A stretch of DNA of 40,937 nucleotides, taken from contig RDXZ01000026.1 of assembly GCA_004293265.1 (NCBI GenBank), positions 1-40,937 of the forward strand. Direction: 5' to 3'. Below the pieces are notes generated by a model. That model did no database searches, was not told where the DNA came from, and was given only the letters and a program-made list of their open reading frames with translations. Both the position numbers and the translations under genes were made by a program. This stretch comes from Bacteroidota bacterium. GTDB lineage: Bacteria > Bacteroidota > Bacteroidia > Cytophagales > Microscillaceae. Positions 6,920-16,229 of the stretch are shown here, piece by piece. Positions within the stretch are counted from its first letter, which is position 1, and each line of letters begins with the position of its first letter.

Positions 6920-9900
6920 TTATTCTACCAAAGGTAATTCTATCAAAAAAGTAGTACCTTCTTCTTCGACGGTTTCAAACCAAATTCTACCTCCTGCGTG
7001 TTCTATGCCACGTTTTGCAACTGCTAATCCAATTCCTGAGCCAGTTGATTTGGTTGTAAAGTTTGGAGCAAATATTTTTTCTCCAATTTCTTCGGGGATA
7101 CCTAAACCATTGTCTTTGACTTTGATTAAAATTAGACCTTCTGTTTCTTCGATAAGTGAGATAACAATTTCAGGATTTCTGTCTTCGGGCATTGCTTCGA
7201 TGGCATTTTTGATTAAATTAACAAAAATTCTACCTACTAATTTTTCATCACCTCTCACAAAAAACTTTCCTTGTTTTATATCTATTTTTAATGTTAAATT
7301 TTCTTGATTCAGATATAAATTAGACGTATTTTTGAGTGTTTGAGCAATTTCAAAACGTTCACTTAACGGAATTGGCATCTTTGCAAAAGCCGAAAAAGAG
7401 GAGGCAATATCATCTAAAATTTCTACTTGGTGCAATAAAGTTTCAACAGAACGCTCAAATAAATTTCGAACTGTGTCGCCTTGGTCTTCCATACGCCTTT
7501 GCATCATCTGCAAACTTAATTTCATAGGTGTTAGTGGATTTTTTATTTCGTGTGCTACTTGTTGTGCGATTTCACGCCACGCATCTTCTTTTTGATTTCT
7601 CGCCAAATTTTCTTTTGAATTATCTAATTTTTTCAACATTTTATTATACTCTTCGACAAAAACACCGATTTCATCTTTGGTATCCCATTGTAAAGCCTCA
7701 GAATAATTTTGAAAAGTTGTTTTACGAATTTGTTGAGTTACCAGACGCAAAGGCAAAGTCAAAACTTGAGAAGCGAAATAAGAAAGTATCAAAAAAATTA
7801 AAAATATTCCTGTAAAAATATTCAAAATAATTGATAAAATTCCTAAAGATTTTGCTTGTAAATTGGTTTGTGCTTCAAAAAAAGGAATACTCACAATGCC
7901 ATTGAGTTGCACTTTATCACTGCTGACGTATTTGATAGGTGCATAAACCGATTGATATAATAAATTTCCTGCATTTTCAGCCAAAACAACTTGCTTATTT
8001 CTTTGGTTTTTTATTTCTCTCAATGCTTTTGGATTGATATATTTAGATAAAATTTCGTTTTCAAAAATTGCGGGGCGGCTCGAACTCAATAATCTACCTG
8101 TTTCGTCAAACACATTAATATCTGATTCAGCGTATTGTGCAATGCTTTGTAATTGTTGCGTAAAAACTTCTTTATCGTTTTTCTGTTCTTTAAAATTTTG
8201 TAAAAAAGGGGCAATATTTCTCGCTAAACTTTCTGTTTGTAAAGCAAAAGTTTTCTCAAAATCTTCTTTATAAGTATTTTGTAAAATACTCCAAGTCGTC
8301 AAACTTACGGTAAATAAAGGCAGAAAAAAAGCAATATTAAGATAAATTTGAATACGCGTCGAAAACTTTGCGTGCTGATATTGCCCACGCAATAAAGTTA
8401 TGATAGTCAAAATCGCAAAAATAATCAAAATTAATCCTAAAAAAAAGAAAGAAAAATTAGAAAAATAATCATTGAAATCAATAGCAGGTGCAGAAACCAA
8501 CACGCGTTTTTTTAATCCGCCTGCCACTGCCAAATGCTGATAGTTTTTATGAATAATTCCTTTTAAAAATAAATTTTCTTGTCTGAAAAGTGCCAAAGAA
8601 AAATCTTTATCATAATTAAATTCTCCACTATTATAAATTAAAACACTATCCTCATACAAAGCATAACTATAATTTTTGGCTTGTGTATTAGGTTGATAAT
8701 TTTTTTCTACTAATAACTCTGGGAAAACATAGTTCAATGAAGTTCTTTTGAGTTTTAAATCAAAAATAAGTTGTGCAATAATTTGATTTTTTTGTTTAAT
8801 TTCTATAAAACTCACGTATCTTTTCAATACATTTACTCCTCCTTTGTCAATAAACCAAATATTTGGATTATCAGTAGAAAATAAAATGTTTTTATAATTT
8901 TTTTGATATACAACAAAATTACCTTCGGCTTGTTCTTTATTACTCAAAATATTGCCTGTTTTTCCATCAAAAATTAAAACATTTACTTCATATTTGTTAA
9001 AATTGTTTTGTAAATATTGTTTTTTTATCATTTCAGACCAACGCTTAAAATTTTGGGCTGTGTCTGCTAAGGCTTGTTTGAGTGTGGTGTCTTTTTGAAT
9101 ATTTTTAATAATTTCTTGCAAATTTTGTTCAGTAGGTGCGTCATTTTCGGGTAAAATTCGGGTGGCAAAATTTCTTTTTTCATCTTTATTTTTTTGATTA
9201 ATGCACTCGTGCAACGCATACACACACACGACACTCGCCCAAGCCGCTACCACAAATAAATAAATAGAAGACGCATAATTGAGTTTATAGAGTTGTTTGG
9301 GTAGTTTTTGGGTAAGAATCCAAAGAGAGACTAACAAATATGAACCTATCCAAAAACCATATTTTCCCAACAAAAAAAACATCAACAAAAAACAAATGTT
9401 CAATATCCAAAAAATATAACTTTCAAAGTGTAAGACTTTTAAATGCCTTTCATACAACGATAAAATAGGGCGCAACAATAAATGCCAAGCCATAAAAAAA
9501 ACTATCGAAGCCAAAGCAAATAAACCCCAACCCAATAAAGTGAGCGTTGAAAAATCTAAATTTTTGGTAATATCTAAATTGATATTTTCGGTGCTAAAAA
9601 TTTGCCTTATTATCCATTCATACCCCAAACAATTTGCTAATAATAAAGATAAAAAAACAGGAAACCAAGTTCTTTCACAATAAAAACAGCCTTTCATTTG
9701 CAGTAATTTTTCCCAAGTCCAAGTTTTTCTATAATTTTTAAGTAAAAATATTAACACAAAAAAGATACTTATCAACACAAAAAAACTATCAAAAATCCAA
9801 GAAAAAATATTAAAATAAATGATGTTTATATCCGCAATTCCAAACCAAAGTAATAAATAAAGTAATTTTTGTTCGTATATTTTTTTGGATAAATAAATTT

Positions 9901-10558
9901 GGATACCTACCAAAATCCAAGCGATTGTCAAACAAATAGCAATAGATAAAAATTGTAAAAAACTATATCTTGGTAAACTTCCTGTGCTAATAATACCAAA
10001 TAAAAATTCTTTTTTGGGGGAATAAATATTGAGTAATGTATTGTTTTGAAAGCCTGAAATTTTATAATTATCATATAAAAAAAGGCTTTTTTGAATTCCT
10101 GATTGTAAATATTGGTTGTTAATTTTATAGTGGCGAGAAAGTGGCAAAAGACTAAAAACCTCCACAGAATCTTCTTCTGTAACGATAATATTTTTACAAA
10201 TAATAAAATCTCCTTGTGATAAACGCCTAAAATTTGCGTTATAATTGCCTTTCACTTCGGCATATTCGGGTACAACATGGTAATCTGTCCAATACCTTAG
10301 CCTTCCGTTTTGGAAAACAAAATAAGGATAAGAAGAAAAAAATTCTTTGGCTTGCAACGCAATCATACCTTGTTTGCGAAGTTGTGGCAAAAAACTTTCA
10401 ATCTCTTGGTGTGTTTTTTTTATTTGATAATCTATATGGTTTTTAAGCGATTGAATTTCGTTTGTGTTGATATTTTGTGAAGGTGGCAACCAAAAAAAAT
10501 ACAATAAACTCGCTAAAAAGAACAAAAATACAACAAAATAACGTAAGTAAGAATACAA
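6920..10558 (-). CDS. Large membrane sensor histidine kinase with HAMP domain, NtrY-like kinase core
   Basis: 1212 residues, far longer than most sensor kinases. It has an N-terminal membrane helix (about 4-25), an exported region to about 200, a block of roughly eight helices (about 205-455), a second exported region (about 460-715), further helices near 720-740 and 770-790, another exported segment, and a final helix near 925-945 leading to HAMP. The kinase core is complete: H-box VAHEIKNPLTPMK with phospho-acceptor His1003, N-box NLIKNAIEAM (1114-1123), G1 DNGLG (1149-1153) and G2 GSGIGLAV (1173-1180). It therefore autophosphorylates on His and passes phosphate to a response regulator. No regulator gene lies beside it, so it is an orphan here. 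The signal sensed is unknown. A CAAATTTA at 10598-10605 gives a -7 match (TAAATTTG) on this strand. Confidence 0.9.
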   Translation of the reverse strand: MYSYLRYFVVFLFFLASLLYFFWLPPSQNINTNEIQSLKNHIDYQIKKTHQEIESFLPQLRKQGMIALQAKEFFSSYPYFVFQNGRLRYWTDYHVVPEYAEVKGNYNANFRRLSQGDFIICKNIIVTEEDSVEVFSLLPLSRHYKINNQYLQSGIQKSLFLYDNYKISGFQNNTLLNIYSPKKEFLFGIISTGSLPRYSFLQFLSIAICLTIAWILVGIQIYLSKKIYEQKLLYLLLWFGIADINIIYFNIFSWIFDSFFVLISIFFVLIFLLKNYRKTWTWEKLLQMKGCFYCERTWFPVFLSLLLANCLGYEWIIRQIFSTENINLDITKNLDFSTLTLLGWGLFALASIVFFMAWHLLLRPILSLYERHLKVLHFESYIFWILNICFLLMFFLLGKYGFWIGSYLLVSLWILTQKLPKQLYKLNYASSIYLFVVAAWASVVCVYALHECINQKNKDEKRNFATRILPENDAPTEQNLQEIIKNIQKDTTLKQALADTAQNFKRWSEMIKKQYLQNNFNKYEVNVLIFDGKTGNILSNKEQAEGNFVVYQKNYKNILFSTDNPNIWFIDKGGVNVLKRYVSFIEIKQKNQIIAQLIFDLKLKRTSLNYVFPELLVEKNYQPNTQAKNYSYALYEDSVLIYNSGEFNYDKDFSLALFRQENLFLKGIIHKNYQHLAVAGGLKKRVLVSAPAIDFNDYFSNFSFFFLGLILIIFAILTIITLLRGQYQHAKFSTRIQIYLNIAFFLPLFTVSLTTWSILQNTYKEDFEKTFALQTESLARNIAPFLQNFKEQKNDKEVFTQQLQSIAQYAESDINVFDETGRLLSSSRPAIFENEILSKYINPKALREIKNQRNKQVVLAENAGNLLYQSVYAPIKYVSSDKVQLNGIVSIPFFEAQTNLQAKSLGILSIILNIFTGIFLIFLILSYFASQVLTLPLRLVTQQIRKTTFQNYSEALQWDTKDEIGVFVEEYNKMLKKLDNSKENLARNQKEDAWREIAQQVAHEIKNPLTPMKLSLQMMQRRMEDQGDTVRNLFERSVETLLHQVEILDDIASSFSAFAKMPIPLSERFEIAQTLKNTSNLYLNQENLTLKIDIKQGKFFVRGDEKLVGRIFVNLIKNAIEAMPEDRNPEIVISLIEETEGLILIKVKDNGLGIPEEIGEKIFAPNFTTKSTGSGIGLAVAKRGIEHAGGRIWFETVEEEGTTFLIELPLVE

Positions 10559-10898
10559 AATTTTAAAATTTAATTTGAAAAATCACTTTTGTCAAGGCAA
10601 ATTTATGCGATTTATTTGATAAAAAAAAGTCTAAAACAAAAATTTTTCAAAAAAATAGTGGTTCGATAAAAAATATTGGGAACAAAAATTAAATAACATA
10701 TCATAATTTTAGGATAAGGTGCATAAATGCCACTGCTATACATATTTTTTATTGATGTATTATTGTGGTGGTATTTATGCTTATTTCTTACGCAAAATAA
10801 TGAATATGAATTGGAAAACACATATTTTTATTGGTTTGGGTTGTAAAATAGATAAGCATAAAATGCGAGTTTATTGAATTTTGATTCCTTATTTACGA
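10559..10898. other. 340-bp intergenic region with an imperfect inverted repeat
   Basis: No credible gene. A promoter motif for the sensor kinase lies at 10598-10605. An inverted repeat pairs GCATAAATGCCAC (10721-10733) with 10768-10780 (12 of 13 matching, 34-nt spacer), which may be a relic of a mobile repeat or a structure at the 3' end of the gajB transcript. There is no clear poly-U tail. Confidence 0.5.
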
Positions 10899-12833
10899 TT
10901 ATATTTCATTTTTTTCTAAAAAGTTTTCTAAGAAAATAGACCTTTCTTGTTTTTTTATCTTGCCCCAAGGCATTGTTTTGTTTTTTGGATAAGTAAGATA
11001 AATACAACGTTTTGCACGTGTTACGGCTACATAAGCATTGTTTTTTTCTTCCTGCAAAACTTTTTTACCTTTTTCCATAGCACGAAAGTCGGGAAAAGTA
11101 CCTTGATTCATACCCATTAAAAAAACTATTTCAAATTCTAAACCTTTGCTTGCGTGAATAGTACTAAGGATAAGTTCTTCTTTATTTTCTTGGGTGCTGT
11201 TTAAGGCTAAGAAGTAACGGAAATTATTGATGTCTTGCTTTTCATAAGGCTCTTGTCTAATAAATACATTCCAATACTTTTGTAACTGACTTATATCAAA
11301 AACTATCTTTTGCAATTCTTCTTCGTGTATTTCAAAAGAATCGATTTTAGGTTCTAAATCGTCAAGGATTTTACCTAAGGATTTTGGATTTTCTTTTAAT
11401 TTTTTCCAACTTTCCACTATTGTTTGTAAAGCATTTTCAGTCAAAATATCTGTTTTTTTGAGATGTAATAAAGTTTCTATTCTCTCTTCGGTAAGTAAGT
11501 AAGGTATTTGTAACTCTGAAAATATTTGCTTGTAATGAAGTGTATCGGCAGGATTTGTTAGTACTCTCAAACCTAAATCAAATACTTTCATAAAGATAGA
11601 ATCAGGCTCAAATTGCTCTACTCCTTTACGCAAATAAAATTTATCTTTTAGTATTTCATCAGTTTCTAAATAGTTTATAAGTTTTGAAAAAACATACTTA
11701 TTGCGTGCTAATACGGCTATATTTTTGAGTGAAATATCTTCTTTTACTTCTTCTTTACCTTCTTCAACATATATTCCTTTTTCCTGCCAATATTTGATTT
11801 TATTTATAATCCATTCTGCTTCCTCGTTTTCGTCTTCAAAGGCAAACAATTCAGCAATGCCCTCAAAAAAGTTTGTACCAATCCCTCCATTTTTTTGGAT
11901 ATTTTGTGCTAACTCCAATATTTTTTGGGCAGAACGATAATTATGTTTAATTTCAAATTTTTCTGCTCCAAAATCTTCTATAAAGTGTTTTTGCATATAG
12001 ATAGTATCCGCTCCATTAAAACTATAAATAGCCTGCTTGGGGTCGCCTACCATAAGCACGTTTTTATGGCTTGTCCCACAAATTGTCTTTATGATTTCGT
12101 ATTGTGCATAGTTTAAATCTTGGGCTTCGTCTATGAGTATGTATTGATAATCTTTCCTACATAGTTCTGCTATTTGCGGATTTTCATTTAAGATACGATA
12201 AGCATACAACAAAATATCATCATAATCCATTGCATTTTGATTGATAAGCTTTGTGCAGTATTCTTTGTATAAAAAAGTATTCTTTTCGCCCCAATTTTTC
12301 CATTCTGTTGTGTATTCAGGTACAATTTCAAGATTTCTTTTGGACTCACTGATGAAATTTAAACATTTATCAACTAAGGCAGTTTGTTTTTTTTCTTTCT
12401 CTTTTGTATCTGTAATTTCTGAAAATTGATATATTTCTTTTAATAGTTCATTGCTATATAAGGTATCTAATAATATTTTCTTTAAGTCATCTCTTTTTTC
12501 AAAAATATGAGGCATTTCTTGTAAGCCAATAAGATGACGGCGTGGTCGTAATATTTTTTGTAAACAAAAGTCGTGAAAATTACCTATAAAAACACGCTCA
12601 CTAAGTTTAGGAATTTTCTCAAGTCGTTCTTTCATTTCGTCAGCCGCTTTGTTGGTAAAGGTTAAGCATAACACAGAAAAATATTTATCTTTTTTTTCAG
12701 TCAAAAGATAACGTACTCTTTCTGTAAGTACTCTTGTTTTACCACTACCTGCTGAGGCTTCTACCAAAATAGCCTCTTCGCCTTCGTTGTGAAGGACAAT
12801 GTTAGCTTGCTCGGTTGATAATGCTTGTTTCAT
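10899..12833 (-). CDS. gajB: UvrD/Rep-type SF1 helicase, GajB subunit of a Gabija anti-phage system
   Basis: 644 residues with the full set of SF1A helicase motifs: Walker A EASAGSGKT (25-33, Lys32), motif Ia LTFTNKAADEM (57-67), Walker B DEAQD (235-239), motif III GDPKQAIYSF (263-272), motif V STIHASKGLEFE (557-568) and motif VI VAVTRAKR (602-609). On its own it would be a UvrD/PcrA-like protein. Its start lies 11 bp after an OLD-family nuclease gene on the same strand, which is the defining gene pair of Gabija. In that system GajB is thought to sense or act on DNA ends and to work with GajA. It is longer than the roughly 500-residue Bacillus GajB. A housekeeping helicase is the alternative, made unlikely by the partner gene. 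Confidence 0.87.
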   Translation of the reverse strand: MKQALSTEQANIVLHNEGEEAILVEASAGSGKTRVLTERVRYLLTEKKDKYFSVLCLTFTNKAADEMKERLEKIPKLSERVFIGNFHDFCLQKILRPRRHLIGLQEMPHIFEKRDDLKKILLDTLYSNELLKEIYQFSEITDTKEKEKKQTALVDKCLNFISESKRNLEIVPEYTTEWKNWGEKNTFLYKEYCTKLINQNAMDYDDILLYAYRILNENPQIAELCRKDYQYILIDEAQDLNYAQYEIIKTICGTSHKNVLMVGDPKQAIYSFNGADTIYMQKHFIEDFGAEKFEIKHNYRSAQKILELAQNIQKNGGIGTNFFEGIAELFAFEDENEEAEWIINKIKYWQEKGIYVEEGKEEVKEDISLKNIAVLARNKYVFSKLINYLETDEILKDKFYLRKGVEQFEPDSIFMKVFDLGLRVLTNPADTLHYKQIFSELQIPYLLTEERIETLLHLKKTDILTENALQTIVESWKKLKENPKSLGKILDDLEPKIDSFEIHEEELQKIVFDISQLQKYWNVFIRQEPYEKQDINNFRYFLALNSTQENKEELILSTIHASKGLEFEIVFLMGMNQGTFPDFRAMEKGKKVLQEEKNNAYVAVTRAKRCIYLTYPKNKTMPWGKIKKQERSIFLENFLEKNEI

Positions 12834-12844
12834 AATCTAAATTT

Positions 12845-14644
12845 TTAAGAAGGTTTTATACCAAGTTTTTCGCTTATCTTTTCAAAAAGTTCACGGATTT
12901 TTGGGGGTATTCTTTCATTTTCTTCTTTTCTTTCTACTATCAAATAAGGATAAATAGAGGCTACTTTTGCTTTCCAACTTTCTAATTCTTTCAAGAAGTC
13001 TTCCTTACCTAAATTATCAATTCTTTGATGTTCTTTTTCTAAGTCTGTTTGTTTTGCTAATTTGTGTTGTTCATTAGCATAAATTGGCTCTTTGACAATC
13101 TTATATGAATTACGTAACTCTTGATGATAACCTTCATCATACAAATATTCTTCTATATTTTTTTGTGTTGTTTCATCATTTAATTTGATAATATTTTCAT
13201 CAGAAATACTATTTTTTTGAAGTATATTTTGTAATGTACTCTTTACATCTGGCTTATCATAATCACTAAAAATAAAGTATTGTATTTTTAAAAAACGTAA
13301 TAATGTAAGTAATGGATAAAATTTACCTGTCTTTATAAACTCAATACCTAATTCAAAATTAGATTTACCAAAGTAGGCTTTAGCAAAAATTGGCAAAGCC
13401 GTTTCTTCCGTTTCTCCCTCACACATCACAACCCCCTTAGAAAATAAAACCTCTGCTTTTGAACTTTCTATATTGCTTTTTATGATTTCAATTTCTTTTC
13501 TATCTAATTGGGTTAAGTCAATTTGACTAACTACCACACTATCCTCTGCCTTATAAAAATGCCTTAATTCTGTCAAATCAGCCTGACCTGCTATGTAAGG
13601 GGAATGGGTGCTTATGATTTTTTGCCCCGCAAATTTTTTTAATTGACTATAAAGCGTTCTTTGTGCGTTGGGGTGCAAGTGTGCTTCGGGTTCTTCTAAG
13701 CCAATAAGAGGCGAAATAGGTTCAAATTCTTTACCTGTTTTTTCTAATTCGCTTCTTCGTTGTATTTCCCAATCTAAATACGCACCTAAGGTAAGAATAG
13801 ATGCCCAACTGCGTGTACCCATTCCGTGATATTCCATACCAAAACTATCCGAACCATTGTCCTGAAAATTTACTTTCATACCTTTGTGAAGGTCGCGTAT
13901 GTGTTTAGGAAATGGATTGATACTAACGCCTTCGCCTCTTGTTTGGGTAGTACGATTGAGTTCGCTTAATTTTTCTTTTAGGTGTGATAATACTTCGGAA
14001 TTAGAAACGGCTGTATTATTCAATTCTTCAATAAGTGCTTGTAAAGTTCTTAAATCTTTTTCCTCATAACTTTGCTCTAATTGACTTACCAATTTACCAA
14101 AAAAAGAATTTCTTGATTTAGTATCTTCTTGCAAATCACGTTGGGCATCTATCAAATACATCTGTAATAAATCACGAATGTTAGATATACGTTTAAATTC
14201 ATCACCTAATTTTTCTTTTCCCCAATCCGTAATAAGCGTATAAGTCGCGGGTAAAGGCGTATCTTCTCTACCAAAACTATATTCAACACGAAAAGCCACA
14301 AATTCTTTGCTTTGTTGGTCTATTTGGAATATCTCCTGACCTCCCAAACGGCTACGCCAAGGCTGTTCAAAAGTATTTATTCTTTCGCCATTTTCATCAA
14401 TAGAAACAATACGAATATCTATAATAATACTTTTAGAAGGTTGATGACCGCTTTTATCAATAAACAAATCGTCTTTATTGAGTTGATTTTTGCTTACGCC
14501 CAAAACCGTATGCAATGCTCTCAATAAAGTAGTTTTGCCTGCGTTGTTTGCACCTACCAAAAGCGTAATAGGTTTTAAATCAACCTCTACCTCTTGCAAG
14601 GCTCGAAAGTTTTTTATTCGTATTTTATCTATTAAAATATTCAT
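12845..14644 (-). CDS. gajA: OLD-family ATPase/TOPRIM nuclease, GajA subunit of a Gabija anti-phage system
   Basis: 599 residues, close to known GajA length. The N-terminal ABC-type ATPase has Walker A GANNAGKT (31-38, Lys37), the motif HGMGTRSW (273-280) in place of an ABC signature, Walker B LIGLEEPEAHLH (313-324) and the switch His in STHSPYIAG. The C-terminal TOPRIM nuclease shows CEGETEE (408-414, Glu409) and FSDYDKPD (459-466, Asp461 and Asp463), the metal-binding acidic set. Known GajA proteins assemble into a complex that nicks DNA and is restrained by nucleotides until phage replication lowers them. The helicase partner follows after 11 bp. A palindromic repeat starts 33 bp upstream of the ATG, so the promoter may lie in or near that element. 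Confidence 0.88.
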   Translation of the reverse strand: MNILIDKIRIKNFRALQEVEVDLKPITLLVGANNAGKTTLLRALHTVLGVSKNQLNKDDLFIDKSGHQPSKSIIIDIRIVSIDENGERINTFEQPWRSRLGGQEIFQIDQQSKEFVAFRVEYSFGREDTPLPATYTLITDWGKEKLGDEFKRISNIRDLLQMYLIDAQRDLQEDTKSRNSFFGKLVSQLEQSYEEKDLRTLQALIEELNNTAVSNSEVLSHLKEKLSELNRTTQTRGEGVSINPFPKHIRDLHKGMKVNFQDNGSDSFGMEYHGMGTRSWASILTLGAYLDWEIQRRSELEKTGKEFEPISPLIGLEEPEAHLHPNAQRTLYSQLKKFAGQKIISTHSPYIAGQADLTELRHFYKAEDSVVVSQIDLTQLDRKEIEIIKSNIESSKAEVLFSKGVVMCEGETEETALPIFAKAYFGKSNFELGIEFIKTGKFYPLLTLLRFLKIQYFIFSDYDKPDVKSTLQNILQKNSISDENIIKLNDETTQKNIEEYLYDEGYHQELRNSYKIVKEPIYANEQHKLAKQTDLEKEHQRIDNLGKEDFLKELESWKAKVASIYPYLIVERKEENERIPPKIRELFEKISEKLGIKPS

Positions 14645-14676
14645 ATTTTAAGTTATTTATCATTTATTCAGTATTT

Positions 14677-14800
14677 ATACACATCGGAAAGTTGTTTTAG
14701 GATATTGTTTTTCGTTTTCCCCGCGTTTCACGCGGGGCTATTGAAGTTTAACCTCGATAGAGGTTGAACTAAAATATCAAAACCATTTTTCGATGTGTAT
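14677..14800. repeat. Palindromic mobile-type repeat, copy 1 (124 bp)
   Basis: Imperfect terminal inverted repeats begin ATACACATCG at both ends and extend to about 25-30 bp. Inside are two hairpins: CCCCGCG/CGCGGGG near 14719-14737, and a stem with AACCTC/GAGGTT near 14750-14765. A second copy at 28141-28263 has the same ends, order and hairpins. It has no coding potential, so it looks like a MITE or other non-autonomous repeat. It lies between hemL (stop at 14803) and gajA, and may end hemL-side transcription or mark the border of the defence insert. Confidence 0.8.
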
Positions 14801-14802
14801 AA

Positions 14803-16092
14803 CTACAAAATTTCTTTTAAACTTCTTTCGTGTGCGTCTAAAATTTGTGCGATATTTTCATCGCTTAGCGCTGTTGATAAAAACAAACTCTCAAACTGAG
14901 AAGGGGCTAAATAAACGCCTTTTTTAAGCATAGATTGAAAATATTTTCCAAATAATGCTAAATCACACTGCAAAGCACTTCCAAAATCAAATACTTTTTG
15001 GGTGGTGAAAAATAAAGTAAACATCGAGCCAACAGCGTTTAAGGTATAAGATAAACCCATTTTTTGATTGATTTTTTGGATTCCTGATGTTATTTTTTCT
15101 CCAATATTTTCTAATTTTTGATATACTTCAGGGGTGCTATTCAAATAATTAAGCATTGCCAAACCTGCTGACATTGCCAAAGGATTTCCTGATAAAGTTC
15201 CTGCTTGATATACTTTTCCTGCGGGTGCAATGCAATTCATAATTTCGGTTTTTCCACCATAAGCACCTACAGGCAAGCCTCCACCAATAATTTTTCCCAA
15301 AGTTGTTAAGTCTGCTTTCACACCAAAACGCTCTTGTACGCCACCTTTTGCTAACCTAAAACCTGTCATTACTTCGTCAAAAATCAATACAATATTATTT
15401 TTATCACAAATATTTCTTAGTCCTTCCAAAAAATCTTTTTCTGGTAAAACTAAACCCATATTTCCTGCCACAGGTTCGATAATAATAGCGGCAATTTTGT
15501 TCTCATTGGCATCGACCAGAGTTTGTACGCTATTCAAATCGTTATAGTTGGCAATCAAAGTATCGTTTGCAACGCCTTGAGTAACTCCCAAACTATCAGG
15601 AGTGCCAAACGTAACCGCCCCACTTCCTGCCGCAATCAAAAAAGAATCTGCGTGTCCGTGATAACACCCCGAAAATTTAATAATTTTTTCTCTTTGCGTA
15701 TAACCACGTGCAGCACGTACCGCACTCAAACAAGCTTCTGTCCCCGAATTGACTAACCTTACTTTTTCGATGCTTGGCATCATTTCTATAATTAGTTCTG
15801 CCATTTCAACCTCTCTGCGTGTGGGCGCACCAAAAGACCACGAATCAGCCAACACTTTTTGCATTGCTTCTGCAATCATTTCGTTGGCATGTCCCAAAAT
15901 CATCGGACCCCAAGAGTTGATAAGTTCTATATATTGGTTATCGTTTTCGTCATAAATATGTGCTCCTTTTGCTTTTTTAATAAAAATAGGATTTCCACCT
16001 ACGGCTTTGAAAGCACGTACAGGCGAATTTACGCCACCGGGAATTAGTTTTTGTGCTTTTTCAAATAGTTCTTTGCTAATCGAATGATTCAT
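14803..16092 (-). CDS. hemL: Glutamate-1-semialdehyde 2,1-aminomutase
   Basis: PLP enzyme that turns glutamate-1-semialdehyde into 5-aminolevulinate, the first committed haem precursor in the C5 pathway. 429 residues is the normal length. Recognisable blocks are LIPGGVNSPVRAFKAVGG near the N-terminus, NSGTEACLSAVRAARG (115-130), FSGCYHGHADSFL (140-152), IFDEVMTGFR (237-246) and TLGKIIGGGLPVGAYGG with the Schiff-base lysine at Lys267. Its hemA partner is not in the window. The stop codon lies 3 bp from the palindromic repeat at 14677-14800, and 137 bp separate it from the phosphatase gene upstream. Confidence 0.96.
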   Translation of the reverse strand: MNHSISKELFEKAQKLIPGGVNSPVRAFKAVGGNPIFIKKAKGAHIYDENDNQYIELINSWGPMILGHANEMIAEAMQKVLADSWSFGAPTRREVEMAELIIEMMPSIEKVRLVNSGTEACLSAVRAARGYTQREKIIKFSGCYHGHADSFLIAAGSGAVTFGTPDSLGVTQGVANDTLIANYNDLNSVQTLVDANENKIAAIIIEPVAGNMGLVLPEKDFLEGLRNICDKNNIVLIFDEVMTGFRLAKGGVQERFGVKADLTTLGKIIGGGLPVGAYGGKTEIMNCIAPAGKVYQAGTLSGNPLAMSAGLAMLNYLNSTPEVYQKLENIGEKITSGIQKINQKMGLSYTLNAVGSMFTLFFTTQKVFDFGSALQCDLALFGKYFQSMLKKGVYLAPSQFESLFLSTALSDENIAQILDAHERSLKEIL

Positions 16093-16102
16093 TTTTTTGA
16101 TT

Positions 16103-16222
16103 TTTTAGCCCCGAAAGGGAGTTTTAATTGATTTTATCAATAAAAATAAGGTTATTTATTTTTAAAATTTTATTCTAAATATTAAAATATAGATGATTTT
16201 CCCTCAGGGTTGAGGGCTAAAT
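16103..16222. repeat. Possible degenerate inverted-repeat element between hemL and the TPR phosphatase gene
   Basis: TTTAGCCC at 16103-16110 is mirrored by GGGCTAAA at 16214-16221, each next to a small G/C-rich fold (GCCCCGAAAGGGAG on the left; CCCTCAGGGTTGAGGG on the right). The interior is AT-rich and non-coding. It may be a short mobile repeat or two transcription-related hairpins. The ends match over only 8 bp, so this is tentative. Confidence 0.35.
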
Positions 16223-16229
16223 AAATACT

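Noticed and set aside
10612-10821. 69-codon minus-strand frame in the gap between gajB and the sensor kinase gene
   Set aside because: Composition is that of random AT-rich DNA (Ile, Phe, Tyr, Asn), and it overlaps the inverted repeat; no motif or start context supports it.
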